Source of the DNA: Flammeovirga pacifica
GTDB taxonomy: Bacteria; Bacteroidota; Bacteroidia; Cytophagales; Flammeovirgaceae
Direction: 5' to 3'
Length of the DNA stretch: 64,000 nt
Assembly (NCBI RefSeq): GCF_000807855.2
Contig: NZ_JRYR02000001.1
Location: 4,430,045-4,494,044, forward strand
The position numbers and the translations under genes were made by a program. Under the pieces are notes generated by a model. That model had not been told where the DNA came from and made no database searches. It was given only the letters and a program-made list of their open reading frames with translations. This document shows, in pieces, positions 51,567 to 62,040 of this stretch (positions are counted from its first letter, which is position 1; each line of letters begins with the position of its first letter).

Positions 51567-51574
51567 TAGGTTTG
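51567..51574 (+). promoter_or_regulatory. Possible chitinase promoter -7 element
   Basis: TAGGTTTG fits TAnnTTTG, 87 bases before the chitinase ATG. ATG (one mismatch from TTG) lies 16 bases upstream at the -33 position. Confidence 0.4.
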
Positions 51575-51660
51575 TACTTGAGTAGCAACAAGTTTACTTC
51601 AGTAATATCCAAACTTAAATCAAGTACTACTCTTATTTTTAATCTAACTATCACAAAAGG

Positions 51661-54600
51661 ATGAACAACATCTACAAAAAGTTCCTCATTGGACTTACAA
51701 CTTGGCTCATGATTATGATGCCAATGTGTACCATGGGGCAAATCGACTCAGGAGCTCCTTACGCAACAAAGGACCACACTAAACAAGTAATTGGCTATGT
51801 TCCAAATTGGGACGCATGGAAAGGCCAAGATTTCAACATTCCCAAAGGTTCCCTAAATCACTACAACATCGACTATTCTCAGTACACTATTCTGAACTTT
51901 TCTTTTTTCGGAGTAGCTGTTGATGGTTCATTGCATAGTGGTGATCTTAGAAACAAACAGATCTACAAAGAAGGGACTATTCAACAGCCAGGAGAGATGC
52001 TTCACCCTGATAAGTATTCATCTCATGATCAGGCTTTGGTTCTTGGTTTCCCTCAAGAATTTTGGGGATGGGACGATGTGTTGTATGAACTAGGTTATGA
52101 GCCAAAACCAAGTGGTGCTTATAATGGCTGGATCAGAACAGCAACAGGTGAACAAGGCAAATGGCCTTTAACTGAATACCCTTCACCAGGTATGATCAAA
52201 ATTGCACACAAGTACGGTGTGAAAGTAATGGCTTCTATTGGTGGATGGTCTATGTGTAAACATTTTCCAGAAATGGCTGCAGACCCTGTGAAAAAAGCAA
52301 GATTCATTCAAGACTGTGTTACTTTGGTAGAAGAATATGGTTTTGATGGGATTGATATCGATTGGGAATATCCAGGTCCATTTGCAGGAATGAATTTTAC
52401 AGGTACAGAAGATGATTATCATAATTTCACTCTTCTAATGCAAGATATCAGAACTGCTATAGGCCCAGACCGATTGATTACAGCAGCTTTCTCTGCTGCA
52501 CCAACTAAATTGAAAAATTTAGAGTGGGCAGAACTAGATAAAGTGATGGATTATTATAACATGATGTCGTATGACTTTCATGGAGGGTGGTCAGATATTG
52601 CAGGTCATAATTCACCTTTGTATCCTTACCCAGGTGAAGATTGGGGCGATTTTTCATGGCATACCACGTTCTCTTATTTGAAAGATTCTTTAGGAATCGA
52701 TTCTAAAAAAGTATGTATGGGTATGGCGTTTTATGGTCGTGGTGTTGTTACTGATGGCCCTGCCGGTGTAAATGCACCGACAATAAAAAAAGATGTAACT
52801 TTTTCTGTTGATGGACCTGTATCTTCAGCGGCAGATCTAAATAACTGGGGAGCAACAGAAGGTTCTCCATATTATTTTCAGATTAAAGATGCGATGGCTT
52901 CAGGAGGTTGGACAAAGCATTGGGATGACATTGCTAAAGTACCTTATCTAACTAAATCTGCTGGAGGAAATAACTATTTTACATCTTATGATGATGAACA
53001 ATCTATTACTCTAAAATCAGAATATATAAATGATAATGAAATTGGAGGGGTTATTATATGGCAAGTATTTACAGATTGGAATGTAGGTCCGGAAAGCGGT
53101 AAAGTTGGTACTTACCCTTTATGCCCGACTACAGTACCTGAATTGGCACATGTAGTGAATAAAGTTTTTGCGGAAGGTTCAGGTCCAATAAATCCAGCTC
53201 CTGAGGTAACAATTTCAATTCCAGCACCAATAGAAACAACCGTATTAGAAGATGTTTCTTTCACTTTTACAGCAAGTGATGATGTGGCTTTAGCCTCTGT
53301 AGAAGTAACAGTTAATGGCACTGTTATTCCACCTGTTTTAAATGGAAGTATATATGAGGTTACTTTTACTCCTTCTTCATTCGGTGAGCAAACTGTTGTA
53401 GTGAAAGCAACAGATGATCAAGGAAAAGTGACCACTAAAATAGCTGCTATCTTGATAAAAGATACTTCTATTCCTAATCAAGCACCAACTGTATTGATTA
53501 CTGCTCCTTTAGATGCTACAACTTTGACAGTGGCTACTTTAGAAGCTATTGAAATAATAGTAGATGCACAAGATGTGGATGGTATTGTAGATTCAATCAT
53601 GATTTCTGTCGATGGTCAGACATTTACAACTTCGCCAGCGTCATGGACTCCTTCCGCATTTGGTCAATATACAATTAACGTCACAGCAACTGATAATGAA
53701 GGAGAGATCGCTTCCACTTCATCAACAATTCTTATCGAAGAAGAAACAAATACAGGAGGAGGAACGGGTAACTGTGATGCTCCAGAATATCAAGCTTATC
53801 CAGCTATTTACAATACAGGTGATGTGGTGAGTTATCAAGGGGGACTTTATGAAGCACAAGTAGGTAACCTTTATAATGTTGTTCCGGGATCAGCAGAACA
53901 TTGGTGGAAAACTTTAGGTCCATGTGAAGTGGGACCAATTTCACCAGCAGTTTCTTTTGTAACATTGTCATCAGGTACAATTATGCAAAATACCTTACCT
54001 TATATAATTGATTTGTCTACAAATTCTTCAGATGAAGATGGTATTGTAACATCAGTTGAAGTAACTGTAAACGGAACATTGGCTTCAGGAGATACCTATA
54101 CTGCTGAAACCTATGGAGATTATGAAATTATTGCTACGGTAACGGATGATTCTGGTTTGTCTACGTCAAAAACTGTCAATATCACTTTGGCAGAAGTACA
54201 GCCTCTTGCTCCGACGGTACAATTGACTTCGCCAGGAAGTGAGACTGTTCAAACCAATTTACCTTATTCCTTCACTTTGTCTTCAACATCAAATGATGAA
54301 GATGGCACGATAGCTTCTACTATTTATACAATTAATGGAACTGAGGTAGCAGAAGGTGCTCATGAGGTAACAACCTACGGATCTTATCTTGTAGAAGTAA
54401 CAGTGATTGATAATGATGGCTTAACTGCAAAGCAATCAGCTACAGTTATTGTATCAGAAGTACAAGATGTGGTGGATTGTCCTCATCCTAGCTGGGATAC
54501 TGAATCAATCTATTCAGGAGGTAATCAGGTAGTTTATAATGGAAAAATCTACAAAGCGAAATGGTGGACACAAGGGAATGAGCCAGGAAATGGCGATCCT

Positions 54601-56430
54601 TGGGAAGATACAGGCGAGGTTTGTGGAAACGGTGGCTTAGGTGATGTTGTTCCTGAGGTAACTTTCTTACATCCAGCAGGAGATACCTATACTTCTTTGA
54701 CAACAATTGATATTGAAGTAGATGCACAGGATGAAAATGGTGTTGTATCTGACGTTGTAATAAATGTTGATGGTATTTCGATTAATGGAAATAAGACAAC
54801 ATTCACACCTTCTACTTTTGGGAATTATTCAATCGTTGCTACTGCTACTGATGCACAAGGAAATGTAACGACAGCGACAAAAGTAATACAGTTTACTCAA
54901 TCTTCGGTAAGTGATGTAAATCCTGATGGTACGATCAATCTAACTGGGCCTTTTGCTCCAGCACCAAATGGAACACAGAGAATTATTGGTTATGTTCCAA
55001 CATGGAAAGGTAGTCCAGGTGATTTGGACTATTCTAAAGTAACTCATGTTAATGTAGCCTTCCTTACTTTTTATCAGAATAATGCCGCAGGTTACAATTC
55101 AGCCTCTTTTACTAATGGAGAGTTTAGTGATGAATCGTTACATGTATTGGATTCTTTATTACCGATAATTGTACCTAAGGCACATGCTCAAGGAGTAAAA
55201 GTTTCTATAGCATTGGGTGGAGCAGAAGACTTCGGTTTCTTACATGTCATGGAACAGTATAAAGATAACCCAGCGGTTATTAACGCTACTGCAGATAAGC
55301 TAATTGCATTTGTTGATAAATACAATTTAGATGGAATTGATTTAGATCTTGAATGTTGGTGGGCAGATCCTGCTATATCAGGAACAGCAGAGCAAGGTGG
55401 TCGAACTAGAGGTACAGATAAGTGGGGGGGAGAAGTAGAACAAGGTGCTCACCCTGCATCTTATGGTCTTACATTATTAGCTAAAATGTTAAGAGCAAAA
55501 CGTCCATCCATGATGTTATCAAGTGCTGTTTTTGCTACTCCATGGTATGGAAATAATTATGATGCAGATTTAGTGGCCTATTTGGATTGGTTAGGATTGA
55601 TGACATATGACTTTACAGGATCTTGGAATGATTCACCAATTGGACCACACTCATCGTTATATGACGTAGATAATAGTAAATACACTAAAGCATCTGATGC
55701 TAATCCAATCTACTCAGTAGAAACATCATTACGTTATTGGTCAGGAAACTGGTCTACATGGCAGGGATCTGGACATGGTATTGATAAATCTAAGTTAGCA
55801 ATAGGAGTACCTTTCTATGGATATGATTTATCACAAACAAAAGCGGAAACAGGTCAGGGAGCCAATGGATTCTATTTTATTGGGTATGATGAAATTATAG
55901 ACCTTTATCCTGAAGCGTCAACTTCTTATGATCCTAATGATGCAAATGGTTTAAATGGATATGTGGGGTTAGATGGAAGAGAAATCTATTTTGAAACTCC
56001 AAAAGGTGCAGCTGCCAAAGTAGCATATTCTAGAGATAATGGATTACAAGGAACAATTATTTGGGAGTTAACTTTTGATTCTCCAGATCCATCAAATAGC
56101 TTACTTGTAGCAATGAATGATGTTTTATATCCTAGTAATACTAGAGAATTGTTATCTGGTCAATCATTAGAGAAGGAATTGTTAGAAGTAAATTCTTACC
56201 CTAATCCTTTTAATGATTTAACCACTTTACAATTCCATGTTGAAAATTCTAGTCAATTAAATATTCAATTATATAACCTTCAAGGTAGATTAATTCATGA
56301 AATACAAGAAGTAATTGATGTTGGAAATAATCAATTACAATTGAATGGAGCAGGACTACCATCAGGGGTGTATATCGTAAAAGGACAAGTGGATAACAAG
56401 CAATTTATAAAGAGAATTATAAAAAAATAA
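51661..56430 (+). CDS. chiA: Two-domain GH18 chitinase with T9SS type A sorting tail
   Basis: 1589 residues. Signal peptide 1-27. First GH18 domain about 40-505 with active-site DGIDIDWE (catalytic Glu236). Then alternating Ig-like domains (about 515-600, 605-695, 765-845, 850-930, 1000-1085) and two CBM5/12-like chitin-binding modules, CDAPEYQAYPAIYNTGDVV near 704 and CPHPSWDTESIYSGGNQVV near 940. Second GH18 domain about 1108-1495 with DGIDLDLE (Glu1231). T9SS type A tail from about 1515 (YPNPFNDLTTL, GVYIVKGQVDNKQFIKRI). The plan and length match ChiA of Flavobacterium johnsoniae, where the two halves act as complementary chitinases. It should be released or held at the cell surface. A membrane regulator gene follows. 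Confidence 0.93.
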   Translation: MNNIYKKFLIGLTTWLMIMMPMCTMGQIDSGAPYATKDHTKQVIGYVPNWDAWKGQDFNIPKGSLNHYNIDYSQYTILNFSFFGVAVDGSLHSGDLRNKQIYKEGTIQQPGEMLHPDKYSSHDQALVLGFPQEFWGWDDVLYELGYEPKPSGAYNGWIRTATGEQGKWPLTEYPSPGMIKIAHKYGVKVMASIGGWSMCKHFPEMAADPVKKARFIQDCVTLVEEYGFDGIDIDWEYPGPFAGMNFTGTEDDYHNFTLLMQDIRTAIGPDRLITAAFSAAPTKLKNLEWAELDKVMDYYNMMSYDFHGGWSDIAGHNSPLYPYPGEDWGDFSWHTTFSYLKDSLGIDSKKVCMGMAFYGRGVVTDGPAGVNAPTIKKDVTFSVDGPVSSAADLNNWGATEGSPYYFQIKDAMASGGWTKHWDDIAKVPYLTKSAGGNNYFTSYDDEQSITLKSEYINDNEIGGVIIWQVFTDWNVGPESGKVGTYPLCPTTVPELAHVVNKVFAEGSGPINPAPEVTISIPAPIETTVLEDVSFTFTASDDVALASVEVTVNGTVIPPVLNGSIYEVTFTPSSFGEQTVVVKATDDQGKVTTKIAAILIKDTSIPNQAPTVLITAPLDATTLTVATLEAIEIIVDAQDVDGIVDSIMISVDGQTFTTSPASWTPSAFGQYTINVTATDNEGEIASTSSTILIEEETNTGGGTGNCDAPEYQAYPAIYNTGDVVSYQGGLYEAQVGNLYNVVPGSAEHWWKTLGPCEVGPISPAVSFVTLSSGTIMQNTLPYIIDLSTNSSDEDGIVTSVEVTVNGTLASGDTYTAETYGDYEIIATVTDDSGLSTSKTVNITLAEVQPLAPTVQLTSPGSETVQTNLPYSFTLSSTSNDEDGTIASTIYTINGTEVAEGAHEVTTYGSYLVEVTVIDNDGLTAKQSATVIVSEVQDVVDCPHPSWDTESIYSGGNQVVYNGKIYKAKWWTQGNEPGNGDPWEDTGEVCGNGGLGDVVPEVTFLHPAGDTYTSLTTIDIEVDAQDENGVVSDVVINVDGISINGNKTTFTPSTFGNYSIVATATDAQGNVTTATKVIQFTQSSVSDVNPDGTINLTGPFAPAPNGTQRIIGYVPTWKGSPGDLDYSKVTHVNVAFLTFYQNNAAGYNSASFTNGEFSDESLHVLDSLLPIIVPKAHAQGVKVSIALGGAEDFGFLHVMEQYKDNPAVINATADKLIAFVDKYNLDGIDLDLECWWADPAISGTAEQGGRTRGTDKWGGEVEQGAHPASYGLTLLAKMLRAKRPSMMLSSAVFATPWYGNNYDADLVAYLDWLGLMTYDFTGSWNDSPIGPHSSLYDVDNSKYTKASDANPIYSVETSLRYWSGNWSTWQGSGHGIDKSKLAIGVPFYGYDLSQTKAETGQGANGFYFIGYDEIIDLYPEASTSYDPNDANGLNGYVGLDGREIYFETPKGAAAKVAYSRDNGLQGTIIWELTFDSPDPSNSLLVAMNDVLYPSNTRELLSGQSLEKELLEVNSYPNPFNDLTTLQFHVENSSQLNIQLYNLQGRLIHEIQEVIDVGNNQLQLNGAGLPSGVYIVKGQVDNKQFIKRIIKK

Positions 56431-56473
56431 TTCGATGATTTACACATGTGGTAATGAATAAATTCATTACAGT

Positions 56474-56513
56474 AGATAGAGGCAAAGCGTTTGTTTTGTC
56501 TCTATCTTTTTTT
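56474..56513 (+). terminator. Intrinsic terminator of the chitinase gene
   Basis: The arms AGATAGAGGCAAA and TTTGTCTCTATCT pair with one G-U, then a run of T; 44 bases after the stop. Confidence 0.88.
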
Positions 56514-56643
56514 AACTGTATCGTATATCAGCTATCTACAAACAGTTATTAAAAATATTTGATATTAATTGTATTTAGTAAAAAAAAACTATATTAGTGT
56601 TAATAATACAATTATCGACGATTTCTCAATACAACTAGCAATA

Positions 56644-59568
56644 ATGAAGACCTTCAGTCTAACTTACAGAATTATATTGTATTATTTTTTTACAATATAT
56701 TCTACTACTCTCGGTTTTGATATAACAAATAATTCTACTGTACCAACAAAGCTAACTGCACTAAAAGCCAAACAAGGATTATCTCATAATAATGTAACAG
56801 CATTAGTTCAAGATAAGTACGGTATATTATGGATTGGTACTGACGATGGATTAAATATCTACGACGGTAATAGCATCACCACCTTTCAAGACAACTCTGA
56901 AATAAAGTTGACTTTTAATTCTATACGCACTTTATCAATGGATTCTTTGGAGAATAAAGTGTGGATAGGAACAAATGGATCATTGGAATATTATGATTAT
57001 GGGGAAAATAAGTTTTATAGAGAAACGATTATTCCTCAGGATAATATTATAGAAGATGTATGTAAAATATTATGGGATGATGATCATAAAAAAATAGTTG
57101 GAGTGAGTAATCAAGGAGTGTATAGAGAAAGAGAATATGGTTATACACTCATTTCCGAAGAGACATCACATATTTATTCTATAGAAAGGATAAATTCTAC
57201 GCTCTACATTGCAAGTAATAAAGGTATATCAGTTTATGATTTAGCTACCGACACTTATTTAGATCAGCCACAGCTTTCATTTCTCCATCAAAAACAAATC
57301 AGATTATTAGAAGCCTTTGGCGATACACTTTATATAGGTACAGCACAAGGCGATATTTTCATCTTTAATAAAGGGGTATTAGAACACGTAGTAAATACAA
57401 ATCATTCAATTAAATCTATTACAAAAGACAAGCAAGGTATTATATGGGTTGGTACGGAGAGTCATGGGGCTTATACTTTGATCAAAGAAAAAAAGAAGTA
57501 TAGGTTACAGAAAGTGCTAAATAAAAAGATTTCTGCTAAAACAATCAATTTCATATATGCCGGTAATGATAATATTATTTGGTTAGGGAGTTTTGGTAAT
57601 GGTTTGCTGCAATGTAATTTAAATGATCCTTTTTTTACAATAGGTGAAGGGCCTATAAAAGAATTGGGATTGAATAATGGTAGTGTGACTAGCATAGAAA
57701 ACGACGCAGGAAAAATATGGATAGGAACTGATGGTGGAGGTATTCATCAGGTTGATTTATCGTCTATGAAAATCACTTCCTTTCTTAAAAATAAAAGTAT
57801 TCTATCCGTTCAAAAAGTAAAGAATACTGTTTGGGTAGGTACATATAAAGATGGATTATTTTACTCTTCAGATAGAAAAAGGTTTAAAAAACTAATAAGG
57901 AACGATCAACTTAATTACTCTATTGAAAAAGAAGTGATTTGGGATATTTTAAATGACAATGATACTTTATTATGGATGGCAACCTCTAGAGGTGTAATAA
58001 AATATAATCTTGATAATGGATTATTGAAAAGGTATGAATATGATGAATCAAATACTCATTCTTTGTCTAATAATGATTGTAGAAAAGTGTATAAAGATAT
58101 CAAAGGAGATATTTGGATTGGTTCATTTCATGGCCTAAATCGTTACTGTCCTCGAACAGATGAATTTAAACGACTTTATTTTAATAATAAGGCAAGCGAT
58201 AATATGAATGTCAATAATGCCATTTTATCTATTTATGAAGATGAACATTTAAACTTTTGGGTAGGTACTTTTGGTAAAGGATTATGGAGGCTAAATAGAC
58301 AAGATGATTTATTTGAAGAGGAAGAAGAGATTAACAAAAATCTACCAAGTTTATTTATTTATGGTATAGAAAGTAGTGCAGATAATTTTTTATGGTTATC
58401 AAGTAATAAAGGTATATCAGCATATAATGTAAAAACTGGGCAGATCTTAAATTATAATGAGGCAGACGGATTACAAGGTCCGCAATTTAATGTAGGAGCA
58501 TCTGCTCAATTTTCGAATGAATTATTGGCATTTGGAGGAACCAATGGAGTGAATTTTTTTTACCCTCAAAAAGTATTGAATACCTCTGTGAAAACTTTAC
58601 AACCCATTATCAAAAAACTGATTATTCATGCATCTGATCATCCATCAGTATCTAAAAAGATATATCACAAGAAAAGTATAACATTACAACCCGATGAAAG
58701 AAACTTCTCTTTTGAATACGCTGTTGTTGATTTCAAGCAAAATCATAAATTAGAATTTCAAACCAGGTTATTAGGGTTTGATAAGCATTGGCAAACTTCT
58801 AAAAATACATTTTCAAGTTTGTATTCTAATTTCGAAGTGGGGACATACACTTTTCAGGTAAGGGCAAGATATCCTCATCAAGAATGGGGAAAGATTCAAT
58901 CTTTTCAAATTAATTTATCACCATTTTTTTATGAGAGGATTGAATTCAAAATTGTATGTATTGTACTTTTACTGATTACATTATATGGTGTTTATAGGTG
59001 GACATTGAAACGTACTCATCTTAGAAACGATAGGGTAGAAGAAATAATTAATCAACGTTTGAAGACACTCATTTCTGAAGAACAGGTACTTTCTGATTTA
59101 GAAAACCAACAATCAATATTAATAAGAGAAACACTAGAAAAGAGAGAAAAAGAATTAACTACACATGCTTTAAGGTTGCTTCATTTAACTTCTTTGATAG
59201 AACAATTGGATGAAAAGTTATTGCATTTGCAAACGCACCCTGAAGAGTTTTCGACAAATAAGATTAAAAGTATTCGAAGAGATATCAAAAATGCAGAAAA
59301 TCTAGAGAAAGAATGGGAAATATTAAATCAGTTATTTGCAGAGGTTCATCAACCATTTATTAAAGAATTACAAGAACTAAATAAAGGACTCACCGAAGGT
59401 AATCTTAGACTATGTTATTTGATACGATTAAAAATGAATACAAAAGATATTGCCTCTATTATGGGGATTTCAATTAACAGTGTGAAAGTTGCAAGGAAAA
59501 GATTAAGGAAGAGACTTGAACTACCCACAGATATATCTTTAAATGATTATATTTTTGAGTTAGGCTAG
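56644..59568 (+). CDS. Membrane-spanning regulator: Reg_prop sensor, Y_Y_Y domain, helix-turn-helix
   Basis: 974 residues from the ATG at 56644 (the frame is open to 56569, but MKTFSLTYRIILYYFFTIYS is the signal). About 35-670: two seven-bladed propellers of Reg_prop repeats (QDKYGILWIGTDDGLNIYDG, DIKGDIWIGSFHGLNRY). About 682-760: Y_Y_Y domain (FQTRLLGFDKHWQTS, YTFQVRARYP). Transmembrane helix about 768-788. Then a coiled coil, and about 905-960 a LuxR-like helix-turn-helix (KMNTKDIASIMGISINSVKV). There is no kinase or receiver domain, so it is a one-component membrane regulator: ligand outside, DNA inside. Adjacent to the chitinase, it likely answers chitin fragments; that part is inference. 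Confidence 0.88.
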   Translation: MKTFSLTYRIILYYFFTIYSTTLGFDITNNSTVPTKLTALKAKQGLSHNNVTALVQDKYGILWIGTDDGLNIYDGNSITTFQDNSEIKLTFNSIRTLSMDSLENKVWIGTNGSLEYYDYGENKFYRETIIPQDNIIEDVCKILWDDDHKKIVGVSNQGVYREREYGYTLISEETSHIYSIERINSTLYIASNKGISVYDLATDTYLDQPQLSFLHQKQIRLLEAFGDTLYIGTAQGDIFIFNKGVLEHVVNTNHSIKSITKDKQGIIWVGTESHGAYTLIKEKKKYRLQKVLNKKISAKTINFIYAGNDNIIWLGSFGNGLLQCNLNDPFFTIGEGPIKELGLNNGSVTSIENDAGKIWIGTDGGGIHQVDLSSMKITSFLKNKSILSVQKVKNTVWVGTYKDGLFYSSDRKRFKKLIRNDQLNYSIEKEVIWDILNDNDTLLWMATSRGVIKYNLDNGLLKRYEYDESNTHSLSNNDCRKVYKDIKGDIWIGSFHGLNRYCPRTDEFKRLYFNNKASDNMNVNNAILSIYEDEHLNFWVGTFGKGLWRLNRQDDLFEEEEEINKNLPSLFIYGIESSADNFLWLSSNKGISAYNVKTGQILNYNEADGLQGPQFNVGASAQFSNELLAFGGTNGVNFFYPQKVLNTSVKTLQPIIKKLIIHASDHPSVSKKIYHKKSITLQPDERNFSFEYAVVDFKQNHKLEFQTRLLGFDKHWQTSKNTFSSLYSNFEVGTYTFQVRARYPHQEWGKIQSFQINLSPFFYERIEFKIVCIVLLLITLYGVYRWTLKRTHLRNDRVEEIINQRLKTLISEEQVLSDLENQQSILIRETLEKREKELTTHALRLLHLTSLIEQLDEKLLHLQTHPEEFSTNKIKSIRRDIKNAENLEKEWEILNQLFAEVHQPFIKELQELNKGLTEGNLRLCYLIRLKMNTKDIASIMGISINSVKVARKRLRKRLELPTDISLNDYIFELG

Positions 59569-59590
59569 AAGAATGATAAAAAGTAAATAG

Positions 59591-59625
59591 AAAGAGGCAC
59601 CACATATAGATGTGAGTGCCTCTTT
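59591..59625. terminator. Hairpin between the regulator and the head-GIN gene
   Basis: The arms AAAGAGGCAC and GTGCCTCTTT with an inner ACAT/ATGT pair lie between convergent genes. The T-run is poor on the plus strand and better on the minus strand. Confidence 0.75.
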
Positions 59626-59648
59626 AGTGTTAAATAAAAAGTGTGTTC

Positions 59649-60335
59649 TTATTGAACATTTTCAATATCACCAGATCCTGAAACTTTGATTTTCGTTTTT
59701 GTAGGAGTACCCTTGTAACGAATATCACCAGATCCTGAAACTTTGGCATTAATTTCTTCTGTGGCAAAACAATCAACATCGCCTGATCCACTTACAGAGA
59801 TTTGCACAATTTTAGATTTAAGATCAAAAGCATTGACATCTGCTGAACCACTAACATTTACAGTGAATGTATCAGCAACACCTTCCACATCAATATTTCC
59901 AGACCCACTTAAAGAAGTAGTTAAAGTAGTTGCATTTACTTCTCCTTTAAAACTTCCTGATCCACTTCCTGAGAATACTAAGTTGTCTCCTTTAATGGGA
60001 TTTTTACCAGAAATATCACTTGACCCTGAAAAGGCGATTCTATTTAGTTTCGAAGAATAAGATAATGTTACTTTTGCGTTAACATTTCTAACTCCTTTTT
60101 TCGGTTTAATGACTAATTTTCCATTAGAAACTTCTGTGACAACGTCTTCTACTTTTGTTCCTCTAAAGACTTCAATTTCTGCTTTATCTTGATTACTAGC
60201 TACTAAGACTACATCAATAGACCCAGATATACCTATAGATTCAAAACTTTTAAGATCTCTTGTAGTTTGTGCTGATAGTACATTAAATACTAATAAAAAA
60301 GTAGCGATCGACGGAAGAATAAATTTTAATTTCAT
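59649..60335 (-). CDS. Head-GIN domain (DUF2807) secreted protein
   Basis: 228 residues with a signal peptide (KFILPSIATFLLVFNVLSAQ). The mature part is a beta-helix-like repeat with the motif SGSGD/S recurring about every 20 residues: FSGSSDISGK, FSGSGSGSFKG, LSGSGNIDVEG, VSGSADVNAF, VSGSGDVDCF, VSGSGDIRYKG, VSGSGDIENV. This is the GIN family, annotated as putative autotransporter adhesin but without a known activity. No T9SS tail. Confidence 0.88.
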   Translation of the reverse strand: MKLKFILPSIATFLLVFNVLSAQTTRDLKSFESIGISGSIDVVLVASNQDKAEIEVFRGTKVEDVVTEVSNGKLVIKPKKGVRNVNAKVTLSYSSKLNRIAFSGSSDISGKNPIKGDNLVFSGSGSGSFKGEVNATTLTTSLSGSGNIDVEGVADTFTVNVSGSADVNAFDLKSKIVQISVSGSGDVDCFATEEINAKVSGSGDIRYKGTPTKTKIKVSGSGDIENVQ

Positions 60336-60493
60336 TTTATTATTGTAGATTTGTGACCGAGTTAATACTAATACCCGACTTTAATTTTACTTCAGTTATA
60401 TTGAATAGTGTGTTTCATCAATAACCATTCAAACAAAAGACCAACGAATATTGTAAAGGTTGCATAAGGTGTAAAAAGTATATGAAATTGGGT

Positions 60494-60501
60494 TACTTTT
60501 G
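60494..60501 (+). promoter_or_regulatory. Possible pfkA promoter -7 element
   Basis: TACTTTTG fits TAnnTTTG, 75 bases before the pfkA ATG; no exact TTG at -33. Confidence 0.35.
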
Positions 60502-60576
60502 TCATCCTTTTTTAGAGGAAAATTAGTGTTATTCGCATTTTAGAAATTGATATCAGAAAATAAATAGATTCATCTC

Positions 60577-61911
60577 ATGAACGACTTGACAAAACAAGAC
60601 TTTGAGGTTAATAGATTAGGTAAAGCTACACTAACTTCACCACTTTATAGAGAGTACAAAGAAGATGCTCCTCATAAAGAATTTATAGAAGACTCAAGAA
60701 GAATTATTTACGATGCGTCATTAGCTTCATTTGAAGAACATAAAAATAATGACATAGAGCCTATTTCATTCTTGAAAGCAGGTCCTAGAAAAGAAATATA
60801 CTTTGATCCATCAAAGACAAAAGCTGCAATTGTAACATGTGGAGGTCTTTGTCCAGGAATCAACAATGTAATTCGTGGCTTAGTAAACGGGTTATACTAT
60901 AGATATAATGTAAAAAATATTTGGGGTGTTCAGTATGGCTATCAAGGCTTCATTTCTGACTATGGTCATGAAATGGTGAAATTATCTCCAAATGTGGTAA
61001 AAGATATTCACTTATTTGGTGGTACTATTTTGGGGTCTTCAAGAGGACGTCAAGAAATTTCTGCTATTGTGGATACTTTAGAAAGAGAAAATATCAACAT
61101 CTTATTTACTATTGGAGGTGATGGTACTTTATCTGGAAACCATGTCATCCATGAAGAAATTGAAAGAAGAGGTTTGAAAATTGCTACTGCGGGTATTCCA
61201 AAGACAATTGATAACGATGTCAACTTTATGACAAAAACTTTCGGTTTTGATACAGCATTTACTACTGCTGCTTCTATTGTAAGAGATGCTCATAATGAAG
61301 CAACAGGTGCTTACAATGGTGTTGCAATTGTAAAACTAATGGGTCGTGACTCAGGTTTTATTGCTGCAAATGCTGCATTGGCAATGCCAGATGTAAACTT
61401 TGTATTGATTCCTGAATCTAAATTTGACTTATATGGTGATAAAGGTTTCTTGAAAACTCTTGCAAAAAGAGTAGAAGAAAGACACCATGCACTTGTTGTA
61501 GTTGCAGAAGGTGCAGGTCAGCATTTATTTGAGGAGGCTGAAGTAGTGAAAGATAAATCAGGTAACATTAAGCATCAAGATATTGGTGTGTTCTTGAAAG
61601 ATCAAATCACTGATTACCTTAAAGAACAGAATATGGAAGCTACGGTAAAATATATCGATCCTTCTTATATTATCCGTTCTGAAGTGGCTATTCCTGCAGA
61701 TTCAGTATTCTGTAATGACTTAGCACTAAATGCAGTTCATGGTGCAATGGCAGGTATTACTGATTTCGTAGTAGGTCGTTGGCATAACCAATTTACTTAC
61801 CTACCAATTCCGGTAGCAACAGCGTCAAGAAAGAAAATTGATGTTGATGGTGCTCTTTGGTGGTCAGTATTAGAAACAACAGGTCAGCCTATCGATATGA
61901 CAAATGATTAG
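60577..61911 (+). CDS. pfkA: 6-phosphofructokinase, long plant-like/TP0108 type
   Basis: 444 residues, longer than the 320-residue enteric enzyme. CGGLCPGINNVIRG is the nucleotide loop, ILGSSRGRQE follows, GGDGT carries the Gly typical of ATP use (PPi enzymes have Asp there), and PKTIDND the catalytic Asp with the Lys found in the long clade. MGRDSGFIA and IPES bind fructose 6-phosphate. It commits sugar to glycolysis. ATP rather than PPi as donor is inferred from the GGDGT motif. Monocistronic, strong terminator. Confidence 0.92.
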   Translation: MNDLTKQDFEVNRLGKATLTSPLYREYKEDAPHKEFIEDSRRIIYDASLASFEEHKNNDIEPISFLKAGPRKEIYFDPSKTKAAIVTCGGLCPGINNVIRGLVNGLYYRYNVKNIWGVQYGYQGFISDYGHEMVKLSPNVVKDIHLFGGTILGSSRGRQEISAIVDTLERENINILFTIGGDGTLSGNHVIHEEIERRGLKIATAGIPKTIDNDVNFMTKTFGFDTAFTTAASIVRDAHNEATGAYNGVAIVKLMGRDSGFIAANAALAMPDVNFVLIPESKFDLYGDKGFLKTLAKRVEERHHALVVVAEGAGQHLFEEAEVVKDKSGNIKHQDIGVFLKDQITDYLKEQNMEATVKYIDPSYIIRSEVAIPADSVFCNDLALNAVHGAMAGITDFVVGRWHNQFTYLPIPVATASRKKIDVDGALWWSVLETTGQPIDMTND

Positions 61912-61946
61912 TAGATAATTATTATAATCTATTTCAAAATAATAAG

Positions 61947-61975
61947 AAAGGTATCAGCAATGATACCTTTTTTTT
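61947..61975 (+). terminator. Intrinsic terminator of pfkA
   Basis: The perfect stem AAAGGTATCA / TGATACCTTT has the loop GCAA and a T-run. Confidence 0.93.
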
Positions 61976-62040
61976 ATTCCTTAACCTCTAACTGTTATTT
62001 TGATAAGGCTCTTATTATCCAATTAAAAAGCAATTTGAAA

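Noticed and set aside
53612-53830. Short frames within the chitinase (e.g. 53612-53830, 54488-54727)
   Set aside because: Shadows of the Ig-like repeat coding region.
61960-62040. 27-residue N-terminal extension of the barrel protein
   Set aside because: Its first codons lie within the pfkA terminator; the signal peptide begins at 62041.
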